Positions 24,733-37,640 are shown, numbered from the stretch's first letter. The stretch is 64,000 nucleotides of DNA from Dromiciops gliroides (GCF_019393635.1 NC_057861.1:78499327-78563326); one strand, 5' to 3'. Notes: generated by a model from the sequence alone, not told the origin. Translations and numbers: made by a program.

Positions 24733-25400
24733 TCATAGAATTTCAGAATTGGAAGGGTCTTAAGAGTTCATTTATTCCAACCCACATCTAAATAGGAACC
24801 TCCTTTTCAACATCTCCAACAGGTGGTCATCCAGCCTTGCTCTAAGGCTTTAAGCATTCCATTCCACTTTCAGATAGATCTAATTATTGTTTATCCTTAC
24901 ATTGAACCTAAATTTGACTTGGAAATGTCTACCTCATTCTGCCTCTAGAGTCAAGTACAGGAAGTCTAGTCCCTCTTTATATGTCAGTCCTTCAAATACT
25001 TAAATTATTAAAGTAGAATTATTATGCCCCCTGAATCTTTTCTTGTTCAGGCTAAACATCTTCAGATGCTTCAGCTGATCACCTTATGGCATAGTCCCTA
25101 GTCTTTCCATCCATCCTAATCATGCTCCAGTTTGTCAGTAATGTTCTTCCAAGTAGGCAGTGCACAGAAGCAAGCACAATATTCCAGATCAGGTAAATCT
25201 CATCACCTTCCTTGTAGTAAACATAGCACCTCTTTTAATATGGCAGATTGTGTTAGATTGTGCTGGGGTTTTGTCTTTGGGTTTGGGGCTGTTTTTGCTA
25301 TCTTTCCTAAGCTGTAGTCACACTTCCAGCCATCCTTACCATTGTAGGTTAACAGGCTTTATTTCCCACTAGAGGACTTTAAGGCCTCTGAGAGCAAGTT
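24733..25400 (-). mobile_element. L3/CR1 LINE 3' end
   Basis: Reversed CR1/L3 phrases in order: GAATTGGAAGGGTCTTAAG, GTGGTCATCCAGCCTTGC-like, GTTCAGGCTAAACATC, CACAATATTCCAGATCAGG. Confidence 0.7.
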
Positions 25401-25974
25401 GGGGAGATATCTTTTACATGTTGAGGCAGATAAGCTTTCCTTATTTCTTTGAAATCAAACTACCATTTCTGGTACAGTAATTTCTGAGGTTAGTTATTTT
25501 AGAGTATCTGGGAGTAGAGTGGTCAGAAAAAAAAATTATGTTTAGTTCCCTATAGAATATCCTAAGCCAGAACATAAGTCCACCTGCTGGAGGCCTCTTC
25601 TGTTCTCTGGATCTGCTGGGAATATCAAAAATTCTTCCCAGCTGTCACCTATTCTTTTCCCCAGCCTCTCCCACATCCCTTACCCTAGATTAATGCCTTA
25701 CCTAGTTCTAACTCTTCCCTTTCATCCAATCCAGGATTCCCAGTGCTGGGATACTAGAACCCTATCTCAGTTCCATTAGCCTGTTTGGCTTGTTAAATAG
25801 AAGATAGAGTCTGCACATCTTAGACTCTCTATTGCATCCACCCTATAGCACCTAGGCCATTGGCCAGGAATCAGTGAGCAACCACGTATGCAAGACTTTT
25901 TAGTAGAAGAATGAATTCAGGAAGCTCTTTAGCTCAGGGTCTGGGCTTAGAGATGGGAGGCAGGAGCATTGGCC

Positions 25975-26520
25975 TCTCCAAGTTACCAATGATCAATGAT
26001 CTCTTAATTGCCAAATTTTCTGATCACCCTCTCCTGCTGGATTCTTTCTTCCCTGGGTCGTTACACTGTCCTCTGATTCATCTCCTATTGTTTGACTGTT
26101 CCTTCTCCATCTCCTTTGTTGGCTCATCATCCCTATCATGGCTCCTGTGGGCACCTGAGTCTACCTGGTGGACATTTCCAACTTAATGTCTCAGGAAAAT
26201 CTTAACTTCAACATGTCTAAAACTGAACCCGTTATCTCTCCCCATAACCCTTCCCTTCCTTCCTTCCTCCCTCCCTCCCTTCCTTCCTTCCTTCCTTCTC
26301 TTTTTTCCTTATTTTATTCCTCAAATTTTAAAGTCTAGTCATGCCAGACTTGCTGTTTTTTACACATAACACTCCATCTCCCATTTCTGTGTCTTCTTAC
26401 TGACTGCCCCTCCCATGCACTCCCAACTTAGCTGTACCAAATTCTTTATTTTCTTCAAAACCCTACTCAAGAATCACTTTTACATGAAGTCTTTCCTGAT
26501 TCCCTCCCAGGTGCTAAAGC
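25975..26520 (+). mobile_element. L2 LINE fragment with (TTCC)n
   Basis: TAATTGCCAAATTTTCTGATC, AACTTCAACATGTCTAAAAC and the CCTACTCAAGAATCAC tail block are L2. A TTCC/CCCT microsatellite is at 26245-26300. Confidence 0.65.
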
Positions 26521-26739
26521 TCTCTTTCCAAGTAATAGTGAAGGCTTATACTTGTATAGTTATAGTAGAAAGAAAGAGCGGGGATAGATGGGAAAAGTGT
26601 TGCAGAGATAAAATCAACAGGACTTCATAGCTTACTGAATAATGAGAAGTAAATAAGGGAGAGTCAAATTTCATCTCTTCCTGATAATCTCTTCTTAATT
26701 CTCAATCTAATCCAGTACAATGTAATTGAGTGGGCATTT

Positions 26740-27890
26740 ATTAAGCACGTAGTATATACATAACACACTGTATTAAGCATTGGGTACAGAGGGGGGAAAA
26801 TCCCTGCTTTCAAGGGGATTACATTTATCAGTGATCTAACATTTTAACAGAAGTATAAATGTGATTGTCCAAGGAGGAAGAGAGTGCTATCAACTAGGGA
26901 AATCAGGAATTGTTCTCTTAAGTAAGTGGCCTATGACTTGAGCCTTGAAAGAACCTAAGGATTCTAAGAGGTAGAGATGAGAAGCGAGTGCATTCTTGGC
27001 ATGCAGGACAACATGTACAGAAGTATAGAGGGAGGTAATTGAATCATTTAAGGGAACCAGAAAGTAGATCACTGTGCCTGGAACATATCATATATGAAGA
27101 AGACGACTTTGCGAAGTCAACCTGAAAAGGTAGGCTGGACATTGATCATGTGTGGTTTTAAATGCCAAGCTTAGGAGTTTCTGTTTTATCCATAGAGTAA
27201 ATAGGGAGTCACTAGATGTTCAATAGGGTTTCAGCATAGTCAGACATATGCTTTAGGAAAATTATTGACAACTTTTGTGAAATATGCATTAAAGAGGGAA
27301 GAAACTGGAGCTCAATTGGAGGTTTTTGTAATAGTTTAGACAAGCTATGACAAGATTGTGACCTAGAGTAGTGGCCCTATGAGTGAAGAGAAAGGGTTGG
27401 ATTTGAGAGATGTTGTGGAAGTAGAATTGACAACACTTGTAGCCATTTGGATTTGAAAGGTGAGGGAAAGGAAAGAGGCAGGAATTTGACTCTTGAGGGA
27501 TTCAAATTCCAGGACCAGGAGTTTGAATTTTGCTTGGCAGGTAATAAGGAACTATTAAAGATTTCTTAGCAGAGGAGGGATGTAATTTCCATGATGAGGT
27601 TGTGAACTGGGAAACTTGAAGGATGGTGGTACCCTAAACAAAAACAGGAAAGTTTGGAGAATAAGTGAGTTTAGTTGGGGAAGATAATAAGTTTCATTTT
27701 GGAAATGTTGAGTTTGAAATGCCTCTAAAGAATATAGTTGAAGAAATATAATATATGATGGGAGACAGGAGCTCAGGAAGGAGATTAGGGCTGGACATAT
27801 ATACATAGGCATTATCTGCATAGAGATGATAAATGAACCCATGGGAAGTAGTGAAATGATTTAGAGAGGGTATAACAAAGGAAGAGAAGA
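26740..27890 (-). mobile_element. L2 LINE, nearly contiguous 3' half
   Basis: Starts with the reversed L2 3' end (GGGCATTTATTAAGCACGT) and reaches the ORF2 block (TTTTGGAAATGTTGAGTTTG, ATCTGCATAGAGATG). Confidence 0.75.
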
Positions 27891-28463
27891 GGACCAATGA
27901 CTAAATCTGTCTGGGGTCATGTAACTAATTTTCACTCTGTTTTCTGCTCAACCCTACTATCTTTCCCAGCCTGTTTCTCTGGTCAGATATCTGACTCTCT
28001 TTGTGGGCCATTCCTCCGAGTATGTGATCTCCTGCTTACCTACCATTCTACTTTCTCTTCTCTCCCAGTATCAAAAGCTTATTCTGTAACTGTTAAAGCT
28101 ACCTCTACCTTGTAGACATCAATTTCATTGATCATTCTTTTGTAACTTAACATAGTTCTTTTGTTTTCGCCCAATAGAAGTAACAGGTAACATTTGTATT
28201 TTCTATTTATTGTTTCAGATTCTGTGATCTGGACTAAAAATGAATAGTCAAATAAAGAAGATGGAATTTTAGAAGTGGAGCCACATGGAATATTAGAAAT
28301 ATGCCTAAGGGCTATTCCTCTTAAAGCTGGTTTTGGAAAAAACATGTGAACCTGAGAAATTAGAAAGTCATCAAGGAAATATCACAGAGGAAATTTTGAG
28401 ACAGTTCCTTACCCAGGGAAAGAGGTTTCAGTGAAGTCATGGTGACTCTTAAGAAAACTTCCC

Positions 28464-28572
28464 AGGGAGAAAAATCTGAAATTGTAAAGCTTGTATAAAC
28501 AAAAGTTGAGAACTATCTTTACATGTAACGGAAAAAATAAAATACCTTATATGTAGAAAAAAAAAAAAAAGA
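28464..28572 (+). mobile_element. 5'-truncated L1 tail inside KZNF-C
   Basis: About 110 bp of L1 3' UTR (GAACTATCTTTACATGTAAC, AAAAAATAAAATACC) with a poly-A tail. A 13-bp duplication AAGAAAACTTCCC lies at 28451-28463 and 28573-28585. Confidence 0.8.
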
Positions 28573-28694
28573 AAGAAAACTTCCCCAGGAAAATGCTCCC
28601 AAGAATTAAACGAATTTGGGAAAAACTTTTCCCTAAACTCAAAGCTTGCTCAAAGTGATACTATAAGAGATGAAACCTATAAATGTGATATCTG

Positions 28695-29272
28695 TGGGGA
28701 CCAATTTTTAATTGGGGAGTGTTAGATAAGTGGCTCACTGCAATATTGGGGCAAGGAAGGAGACCAGCAAGCTCCCTCAAAACAGAACAGGATTTATTTT
28801 AACAAGAACGAACTTAAAAAAAAATACAAACAGGATCAGTAGGATCAAGGGAAAGGAAATAAAATGGGGAAAGGGAAATTATACAACCTGAAAAAATACC
28901 ACCACCCAGAAAGCAGCTGAGAATACACAGCAGCACTCCTGTAGCCGTCTAGTTTCTAGCTAGAATGGCGAATTCTCCTCCCTCTTCCTAGCAAATCCCA
29001 GCAGCCCCCAACCAATCAGCTGGCCTCTCTGACAGTCACATGACTGCCCTCACTGAGCTTCCAATCATTATAGTTTTGCCAGGCTCATGTAGGCCTCAGC
29101 GAGTGGTGATGACATGAGGTGCCAGTGCCATGGCGACGGCTACAACCAGTGGGTGGAGCACCGTGCCATTTGCGGAGCCCCAGAGGCCAGTGTGCGCACC
29201 AAGGTTTTTTTTAAAAAAATTCTAGCCAAAAGATGGGTTATAAAAACCTCAAATAACAATTAATTCTTTACA
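28695..29272 (-). mobile_element. ERV solo LTR fossil inside KZNF-C
   Basis: 578 bp with TG...CA ends and target duplication ATCTG (possibly six bases). In minus orientation it has a CCAAT-type TGATTGG box and an AATAAA near the 3' end. No internal coding part is present, as expected after LTR-LTR recombination. It inserted into an already duplicated finger exon, so it is younger than KZNF-C. Confidence 0.75.
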
Positions 29273-29878
29273 AATCTGTGGCAAAAGTTACATATACAAC
29301 TCAATCAGTGCTTTTAATCAAATAATTAATACTGGAAAGAATTCCCCCAAATGTAATGAATGTAGGAAAAATTTCAACCAGAATTCATACATTAGGGGAG
29401 ACCTGGAAAATCACATTGAAAAGAAAACCTATTGTTCTGATAAATGTGGTAAAGCTTTTATTCTGACCTCACAACTCAGTCAACATCAAAGAATTCATAT
29501 TGGAGAGAAACCATTTAAATGTAATGAATGTGGAAAATCCTTCCATTTGAGTTCACAACTTCTTCAACATCAAAGAACTCACACTGGAGAGAAACCCTAT
29601 GGGTATGATGAATGTGAAAAAGCCTTTAGTCAAAACTCACAACTTATTTGACATCAGAGAGTTCACACTGGAGAGAGACTATAAATGTCATCTTTGTGGG
29701 AAAGTCTTCAGTCAGAGTTCAACCCTTGTTCAACATTAAAAAAACTCATATCTATATTAAATCACAGCAGTGTAATGAATATAAGGATATTTTTTTCTAA
29801 TCCACACTTTAAGAAGTCTCAAAGAAATCATACTGGAGGGAAAATGCATAAATGTAATGAATGTGGGAAAACTTTTAA

Positions 29879-30288
<410 letters not shown>

Positions 30289-31526
30289 TAGATAATTAAT
30301 TCATGCTGGAGTTAAGCCTTATGAGTGTAACGAATGTGGAAAAGCCTTTAGCAGAAGCTTCTACCTTAATGAACATCAGAGAACTCATATTGGGGAGAAA
30401 TCTTATCAGTATAGTGAATATGAGACTCCCTTAGTGAGTTCAAACCTTATAAAACATTTTACATCTCACACTGGACAGAAATTACATGAATGTAATGAGT
30501 GTGGGAAAGCCTTCAGGTGGAGCTCACACCTTATTGTACATCAGAGAATTCGTACTGGAGAAAAACCCTTATAAATGTAATAAATGTGGGAAAGCCTTCA
30601 GTTGGAGTTTGAGACTTAGTCAAAATCAGAAATGTCACAGTAGAGGAAACTCATGAATTTAATGTATGTGGACATTTGTAATTGTGATAACTATATTAAC
30701 TCTCAACCATTTCATTTTGGGGGGAAAGATTTTATCAACCTAATGATTAAATGATGAAAAGTTTTAGGAATGTTGGAAAGACTTCATTAATTAACAGTTT
30801 AGGAAATTTATGGCAGAATATAATCCTTGTATTCTTATATGTTGGTTTAACATTAAAATGCTTGTATGTTCCTTACTTATATAGGACCTTCATTTGTTTA
30901 GATGACTTATGCTTCAATGTGATCTCATCAGTATGTTTATTTTCTCTGTTGGTAAAGGTCACAACCCTTATCCTCTGGAGATTTTTAGATTTTTTGTTGT
31001 TTACTGGAATTATGATTTTATTGGTATAGGGTATAATCAATGAGGAAACTCTTTTCATCAGTGTAGACCAGCATTTGAGCTGCAACCTACAGTCTAAAAG
31101 AGAATCTACGACTATAGAGAATTGTCTTTGTATTAAGAAGTTAAATGTCTTGTGGATCACATTATGTCAGAGGTGGGACTTGAAGTTCTTCCTGACTCCA
31201 AAATGAAGCCCCTGTTTTTTATATTACACCTTGTCACCCTCAGTTTAGATTTTAAGACCATGAAAAGAGAATTTGTTGAAAAAACACCTCTCTAGCCTAC
31301 CATTTTAAGTCCTTAATCACCTTTCCCTTCTCTTACCTCCTCAAATTTTCCCCATAGCTTTTGCCAAGACAGTTTGCTTTGTCATGCCTTATGGACAAGA
31401 TTTTAATCCCAAACTCTTGTTTTCTATTGTCTGGTCATTTGTCATGCTATTTAATGCTAATTAATATGCGACTTTCTATGTTTTCTTTCAGTAGTGATAA
31501 CTCTGATGGAAGTTGAAAGCTTTCCT

Positions 31527-31543
31527 CCCCCCCCCCCCCCCCC
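31527..31543 (+). repeat. Poly-C run
   Basis: Seventeen C in a row. Confidence 0.9.
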
Positions 31544-31623
31544 GCCCTGCAAAAAAGCAGAATATTTTAATTAAACTCACAGAAGTGTCATGGGGAATAG
31601 AAATCATATATAAAAACATATCA

Positions 31624-31790
31624 GGGGCAGCTAGGTGGCACAGTGGATAGAGCACCGGCCCTGGAGTCAGGAGGACTTGAGTTCAAATCCGGCCTCAGAC
31701 ACTTAAGACTTACCAGCTGTGTGACCCTGGGCAAGTCACTTAACCCCGATTGCCTCACTAAAAAAACACAAAACAAACAAACAAACAAAA
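31624..31790 (+). mobile_element. CORE-type SINE
   Basis: Complete; ACATATC / CCATATC flanks and an AAAC-rich tail. Confidence 0.9.
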
Positions 31791-31949
31791 AAAACCATAT
31801 CCACAGAATGTTTTTTAAAATTCAGAGTTCTATAAGGAACCAGAATTTTGCTGGAAATTATTTTTTGCCCATAGTTTGCAGACTCCATTTCCTTCCATGA
31901 AAAAACTCAACCAACCAATTGAGACATTTTCTCTTCTCTAGTCCAAACA

Positions 31950-32395
31950 TAATAAACAAAGTGCAAGACTTGTAGTTGTGAAGACCTGGGTTCAAATCCT
32001 ACATCTGACACTAGCTATATGATCATATGCAAGTCAGTTAACCTCTTTAAACCCCAGTTTCATCTGTAAAATGACAATAATGCCAGTTAACAATAATCAA
32101 TAATGCCAGATTATTGGGGCAGCTAGGTGGCACAGTGGATAGAGCACCGGCCCTGGAGTCAGGAGTACCTGAGTTCAAATCTGGCCTCAGACACTTAACA
32201 CTTACTAGCTGTGTGACCCTGGGCAAGTCACTTAACCCCAATTGCCTCACTTAAAAAAATAATAATGCCAGATTATTAACAATCATAAGGTTGTTATGAG
32301 ATTGAAATATGATAATGTATTGAATGTATGGAAAATACCTTGCAAACCTTGAGGTGATATATAAATGGTAGGTATTTCTAGTCACACCCACTCCT
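31950..32395 (+). mobile_element. MIR/THER copy split by a SINE
   Basis: MIR head and core at 31950-32116 and tail from 32260. The CORE-type SINE 32117-32259 is flanked by 17-bp duplications of AATAATGCCAGATTATT. Confidence 0.8.
32117..32259 (+). mobile_element. CORE-type SINE
   Basis: Near-consensus copy with a perfect 17-bp target duplication; probably young. Confidence 0.93.
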
Positions 32396-32754
32396 TGCTA
32401 TCATAGTTATTATAGATATAGAGATTTGCTCCCATCATTCTAGAGTGCCTCCCATTTCCCATTTCAGAAAACACAGGTGTAGCTGTTTGTTTATACTTTT
32501 TGTGTCCTATCTGGCTGCACTCCCTTGGACTTATGTACCCAGGAACCTCATCATCAAGGAAATTCATCATCCTGTAAGATTTCATAAACTTTAGTACTCA
32601 CCTCATCAGTATCCTTGGCACCCCTTCTCTTCTGATTGGGGAGCTTGAGGGAGGAGTGAAGAGCTTTATTTGTAAAGTACTTACTGTGTCTGGCACATAG
32701 TAAGTGCTAAATAAATGCTTATTCCCTTTCCTTCTTCCTAAGGCCTACATTTAC

Positions 32755-33095
32755 AGAGAGCTCTCACACAGATCATCTCTTCATTTCCTACTTGGCTATA
32801 TTTCTTTGGACTCCATCATGAGTATGCTTCCATTAGATTGTAATCTTCTTGAGGCCAAGGTCTGTCTTTTTCTTTTTCTTTTTTTTTTAAGAATAAAATA
32901 ATATTTTATTTAGGCTCTAGGGAAAAGAAACCAAGAGAGAAGTCCTTGGACTTCTCATGGGGAGAAGGCATGGCACAGAGGCGTGGCTCTCTGAGATACC
33001 TTTCTCCCTGTCTTTTTCATATTTATACCCAGCACCTACCACAGTGCCTGCCACATAATAGGTCCTCCATAAATGTTTATTGTCTGTCTGATGGT
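32755..33095 (+). mobile_element. L2 3' end split by a small retrocopy
   Basis: TTAGATTGTAATCTTCTTGAGG before and CAGTGCCTGCCACATAATAGG after the insert at 32873-33007 form a normal L2 tail. Confidence 0.65.
32873..33007 (-). mobile_element. Small retroposed RNA fragment with 3' hairpin
   Basis: Perfect 11-bp duplications CTGTCTTTTTC lie at 32862-32872 and 33008-33018. Read on the minus strand there is a 9-bp hairpin (GAGAAGTCC / GGACTTCTC), then AATAAA and an A-run. The source RNA is not identified. Confidence 0.7.
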
Positions 33096-33270
33096 TATCT
33101 CCCCTAACCCCTTCACCAAAGGCACATAGAGCTCACCATCATCTTAATTACTCAGGGTAACCATCAGACAGTACACAGGGATAAACAGAAATTTAGTCAT
33201 TTGTGTTGCCTGACCAATACATTCAGATATTCAGTCAGCTGCCTCCAGGTACTAAATGGATCAGAAGTTT

Positions 33271-33428
33271 CTTTTTTTTTGTTTTTGTTTTTGGTGAGGC
33301 AATTGGGGTTAAGTGACTTGCCCAAGGTCACACAGCTAGTAAGTGTCAAGTGTCTGAGGCTGGATTTGAACTCAGGTCCTCCTGACTCCAGGGCCAGTGC
33401 TCTATCCACTGCGCCACCTAGCTGCCCC
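33271..33428 (-). mobile_element. CORE-type SINE
   Basis: Complete; GATCAGAAGTTTCTT on both sides. Confidence 0.92.
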
Positions 33429-33699
33429 AGATCAGAAGTTTCTTAAAGACTTGAAAGTGACTTCTCAGTCTCTGTATCCACCTCTTCCAGATATCCTGGA
33501 ACATAGTAGGTGAGCAGGAAGTCTGTTCAGTGTCTGACTAAATCTTAGACTCTCAAGTGCAATGCTGATCACAGTAGCCTTAGTCTCTGCTGCCTGAGTG
33601 GAAATTCCTGAATTTGAAATATGTAGAAGGCAGTAGTGAAATTTAATGTAGATTGGACCAGAAAGTTGAAAGCCCTGAATGAGGGCCAGAAACTATGAT

Positions 33700-34175
33700 G
33701 CACTTTCTCCTTCCCCTCCCTGCCTTCCAACCCCACCCCTTTGATTTAAGACAGTCACAATTCAAATCTAATTTATCTTTGCCCTATATCTCACCACTTC
33801 CTTTCATGGGCTGTGGTAGTACAGCAGAACTGAACTTCTGGAGAGGTCTGCCTTCTGCATCTATGCAATGCACAGATTGCCTTGGACAGATGTTCTCATC
33901 TCAGTTTGTTGAAACTTTTTCCATTCTTCAAGACCCAGCACAGACACCACCTCCTCTAGGAAGCCAACCCCCCAGAGCAGAAAGTGATCTCTGCCTCAAA
34001 TTATCCTGAAGCACTTTGGATCTTTCTTTTGGTCTTGCTGTTTTTTACTTTGTATTATTTATTTGTGTACCTATTAGATTGCAAGCACTTGAAGGCCCTG
34101 GACTATGTGGTTTTTCATCCTTGAAATCTGGGTGATACAGAACACAGGGCCCTGGACCTGTGAACACTTAATAAA
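33700..34175 (+). mobile_element. L2 LINE 3' end
   Basis: CCATTCTTCAAGACCCAGCAC, CCTCCTCTAGGAAGCC and TTAGATTGCAAGCACTTG are L2 tail blocks. Confidence 0.65.
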
Positions 34176-34189
34176 AAAACATGTTTAGG

Positions 34190-34530
34190 TAGTTGGACTG
34201 AATTGAACTTTGAGCCCGGCCCAAGATCCCCACAATCTTCCCTTCTTTCCCCCCACCCCCTTTCTTCTTCCCAACTAGAGACTGTAGGGAGCTGGGCTCT
34301 TGGCCAAGCAGCCTCAGGGGCTCCACCCACCCCCATCTAGCTCTACAAGCTTGTCAACTCACAACCCAGCAGGGAAGTGAACCAGCGAGAAGATGAGTCC
34401 TCCCAGCAGCCTAGAGCAGACCCGGAAGTACTACAGCCAGGGGCATTGGGAGGCTCTTGTTGCCAGGAGTGATTTGGTTGGGGACCCACTTCCGGCTGTT
34501 GTTAGACTTTTAACTGACTTCCCTGGGTGA
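34190..34530 (+). promoter_or_regulatory. Candidate promoter and 5' UTR exon of KZNF-B
   Basis: A GC-richer, repeat-free patch contains two CCGGAAGT/ACTTCCGG ETS-type motifs (about 34421 and 34490). A plausible first-exon donor follows (ccctgg|gtgagt at about 34526). There is no TATA box, which is typical of KZNF promoters. It is the nearest such patch upstream of the start-codon exon, about 8.7 kb away. The link is inferred from position only. Confidence 0.45.
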
Positions 34531-34557
34531 GTTGGGGTAAGGATAGGCGTGTATTTG

Positions 34558-34640
34558 TGTATGTATGTATGTATGTATGTATGTATGTATGTATGTATGT
34601 ATGTATGTATGTATGTATGTATGTATGTATGTATGTATGT
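34558..34640 (+). repeat. (TATG)n microsatellite
   Basis: About 20 GTAT units immediately downstream of the candidate promoter; starts the larger tandem region. Confidence 0.95.
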
Positions 34641-35065
34641 ACATTGGAAGAATGTGTGTGCATCCATGATGGATACATATTCATGTGTTCGAAGGGTGTG
34701 TATGCAGGTATACGTATTTGTATTGGAAGGGTGTCCATGCAGGCTTGTGTGTGTGTATTGGAAGATTGTGTAAACATGCATGTGTATACGTTTGGAAGAG
34801 TATATATGCATGTATATCTGTGTGTTGGAGGAGTGTTCATGCAGGTGTGTCTGTGTGTGTATTGGAAGGGTGTCCATGCATATTTGTGTGTGTTGGAAAA
34901 GTGTTTATGTAGTATATTTGTGTGCATGCACGTATATGGGTGTATGCTGGAAGGGTGTACATGTAGGATATGTGTGTGGGAAGGATTTCCATGCATGCAT
35001 ATGTGTGTTAGAATGGTGTATATGTACGCATATGCCCATGTTGGAAGGGTATGCATGCAAGTATC

Positions 35066-35101
<36 letters not shown>

Positions 35102-35110
35102 TTCGGAAGG
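34641..35110 (+). repeat. Degenerate minisatellite, about 30-45 bp units
   Basis: About a dozen units each begin TTGGAAGGGTGT or a variant, then CATGCA and a TGTG run. It ends in a (TG)n of about 15 units (35071-35100). It is free of stops in several frames on both strands because of its composition, not coding. Confidence 0.85.
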
Positions 35111-35199
35111 ATTTTATGCAAGGGAAGGTACGAGGGGTTTGAGAGTTCAGAGAGTCATGGTTTGGGACAGGAGAGCAGGGAGTATTTCCATTGATTTGG

Positions 35200-36230
35200 G
35201 ACAGAGATATTTTTGATAGTAGAATGGGAGATGTGAGTGGAGCCAACTTTGTCAGGCACTTGGAATATCTGAGGGCACTAGTATAAGACAGTGTAGGTTG
35301 GACCCAGAAGGTTAAGGGCTTGAATGCCAGGCTAAGGAGGGCCTGAAAGCACTGGGAACCGCTGAAGGTTTTTGAGCAATGGAGGCTTATAAATCAGAGC
35401 CACACCTTAGGAACAGTACTTTGGCAGATTGTTTGGGAGAGAGGGAGAGCCTAGAGCTGTGTGTGTGTGTGTGTGTCTTTCTGTCTGTCTGTCTGTAGAA
35501 AAGTTAGAACAGAGTCAGTCACTGAGGAATCAACAAGTACTGGGTTTGGAGGCAGGACCTGGGCTCTAAACTTTGGGTAATGAACTTTTCTCATCTGGGG
35601 GCTGAACCTCAAAGTTGACCTCTAAGGCTCAACACAGGGGTGGGGTTGGAACCCTGCTGATAAAAGGTTGGATAGTGAATGGGTAGTGAGGAAATGAGAG
35701 TAGAAAAGTGAGGTGAAAGTTTGAAAAGGCGGCAGGGTTAAATGAAGGATTTTTAAGGATGGGGAAGACCTAGGCATGTTTGTAGGTAGCAGGTAAGGAA
35801 TTAATAGGAAGAAAAAGATGAAACATGAGAAAGGGGGAATGATTTCTAGGGAAGAAAGCTCCTGGAACAAAGAAGAAGTGGTGGGATAAAGGGTACAAGA
35901 AAGTCAACACACATTTATTAAGTACCTACTATATGCCAAGCTCTGTCTAAATGCTAGGGATACAAAGAGAGTCAAAAGTAGGCTGTGCTGTCAGGGAGTT
36001 TCCAATCTAATGGTACAAACAGGGAGGTGAGCACTTGATGAGAAGAACCACCTCTTCCTAGAGCAAAAGAGGCAAAGAAAGGTGAAGATTTATAGGTGTG
36101 GAGTAAGGGAGGTAAGGAAGTTGGCCTCAGTTTTCTCAGTAAAGTAAGAGACAAGATCATGTGTTGAAAGAAAAGGGGAGGAGAAGGAGGCATAGAGAGC
36201 TCAAAGAAAGAGAGTGTTCAAAACAGCTGT
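35200..36230 (-). mobile_element. L2 LINE pieces
   Basis: About 35200-35460 and 35640-36030 show reversed L2 blocks, including ACACATTTATTAAGTACCTAC at 35910. A (TG)10 is at 35459-35478. Confidence 0.6.
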
Positions 36231-36254
36231 GAAGGGAGCATGCTAGAGAATCAT

Positions 36255-36915
36255 TCATAATAATAGCTAATATTTATATAGTACCAGGCTCTTGCTAAGG
36301 GCTTTGCAATGATTATCTCATTTGAGCCTCACAAAAACTCAGGGAGGAAAGTGATCTTAATACCCTTATTTTACAGATGAGAAAACCAAGACAAACAGAG
36401 GTTAAATGACTTGTCCAGGGTCATATGTCTAATAAGTATCTGAGGCTGGATTGGAATTCAATTCCTTCTGACTCCAGGCCCAGCACTCAATCTACAGCAC
36501 CACCTAGCTTCCCCATGGAAAGATGGAAAGATTGCTACCTTACAGAAATGAGGGCCCTTTTAAGATTAGATAATATAAATTAGTAGTAGACTCAGTTAAC
36601 ACAGTCATTTGATTTTCTTCATGAGTATGGGAACAAGAAGAGAAATGGGGAATGGAAGGGAATAAGCATTTATTTAGAGCCTGTTATAGACCAGAAACCT
36701 TGCTAAGTGCTTTACAAATATTATCTCATTTGACACTAATGACAACTTTGTAAGGTAGGTACTATTATTATTCCCATTTTACAGTTGAGGAAGCTGAGGT
36801 AGGCAGAGATTAAGTGACTTTCCCAGGGTCACACAGATAGTAAGCATCTGAGGCTGGATTTGAACTCAGGTCTTCCTGACTCCACACCCAGTGCTCTATC
36901 CATTGAACCACCTAA
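36255..36915 (-). mobile_element. Two MIR/THER CORE-SINEs
   Basis: 36255-36515 and 36660-36915 each run from the reversed MIR tail (TTTATATAGTACC; TTTTACAGATGAG) through the core to a head ending CACCTA. Confidence 0.75.
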
Positions 36916-37158
36916 TTGACTCTGATGGGATGATGATGGTAATGAACCAGTGTTGAGGCCTGACAGGGTATGAATGGTTGTGGTAGAACAAACGGACAAA
37001 GAACCCAGGTTTGGAAGGAATTGTACTGAACAGGTCAACTATAGGATCAAGACTGCAAGATGAGAAAAATGAAGCCAGAGAAGGAATGATGAATCGATAA
37101 GGTAGAAAGGAGTGGAAGGAATAGAGGTCATGGTGAAGATGGAGAATAGTAGATTTAT

Positions 37159-37640
37159 TGTTGTTGTTGTTTGTCCTTCATTCTTTTTTTTTTGCAGGGC
37201 AATGAGGATTAAGTGACTTTCCCAGGGTCACACAGCTAGTAAGTGTCAAGTGTCTAAGGTAGAATTTGAACTCAGGTCCTTCTGAATCCAGGGCTGGTGC
37301 TTTATCCACTGCGCCACCTAGCTGCCCCCTGTCCTTCATTCTTGAAAAGGACCAATGAAATAAGGAAAGTGATATCATAACTTGCAAGTGAATTGGATTT
37401 AAGTGAGTTAGGGTTGTGCAAAGCCACCAGCCTCATGATCTCCTCTACGGCCATCTGGGTCCAGTAGCAAGACACAGAGCAGGATGACTGGAAATGGCCC
37501 TGAATGCAGTGGGAGGCATTAGTCTTTTTAAGATAAGGTCTTTCCCAGGTGTCAGTTTGTCTGAGGCAACACCCATTCAGTGATTAAGGCTAGGTGAAAA
37601 AATAAGGCAAAAGAAGGTCTCTTTTACCTACTCAAAAAAA
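37159..37640 (+). repeat. Unnamed interspersed repeat, copy 2, with SINE inside
   Basis: Same family as 15100-15258, longer here. A minus-strand CORE-type SINE at 37183-37328 splits it, with TGTCCTTCATTCTT duplicated. Confidence 0.65.
37183..37328 (-). mobile_element. CORE-type SINE
   Basis: Complete, flanked by TGTCCTTCATTCTT. Confidence 0.92.

Noticed and set aside
34431-35246. Overlapping frames up to 229 codons rich in Cys-Val or His-Thr
   Set aside because: They lie in the TATG microsatellite and minisatellite; all frames are open because the units lack stop codons.
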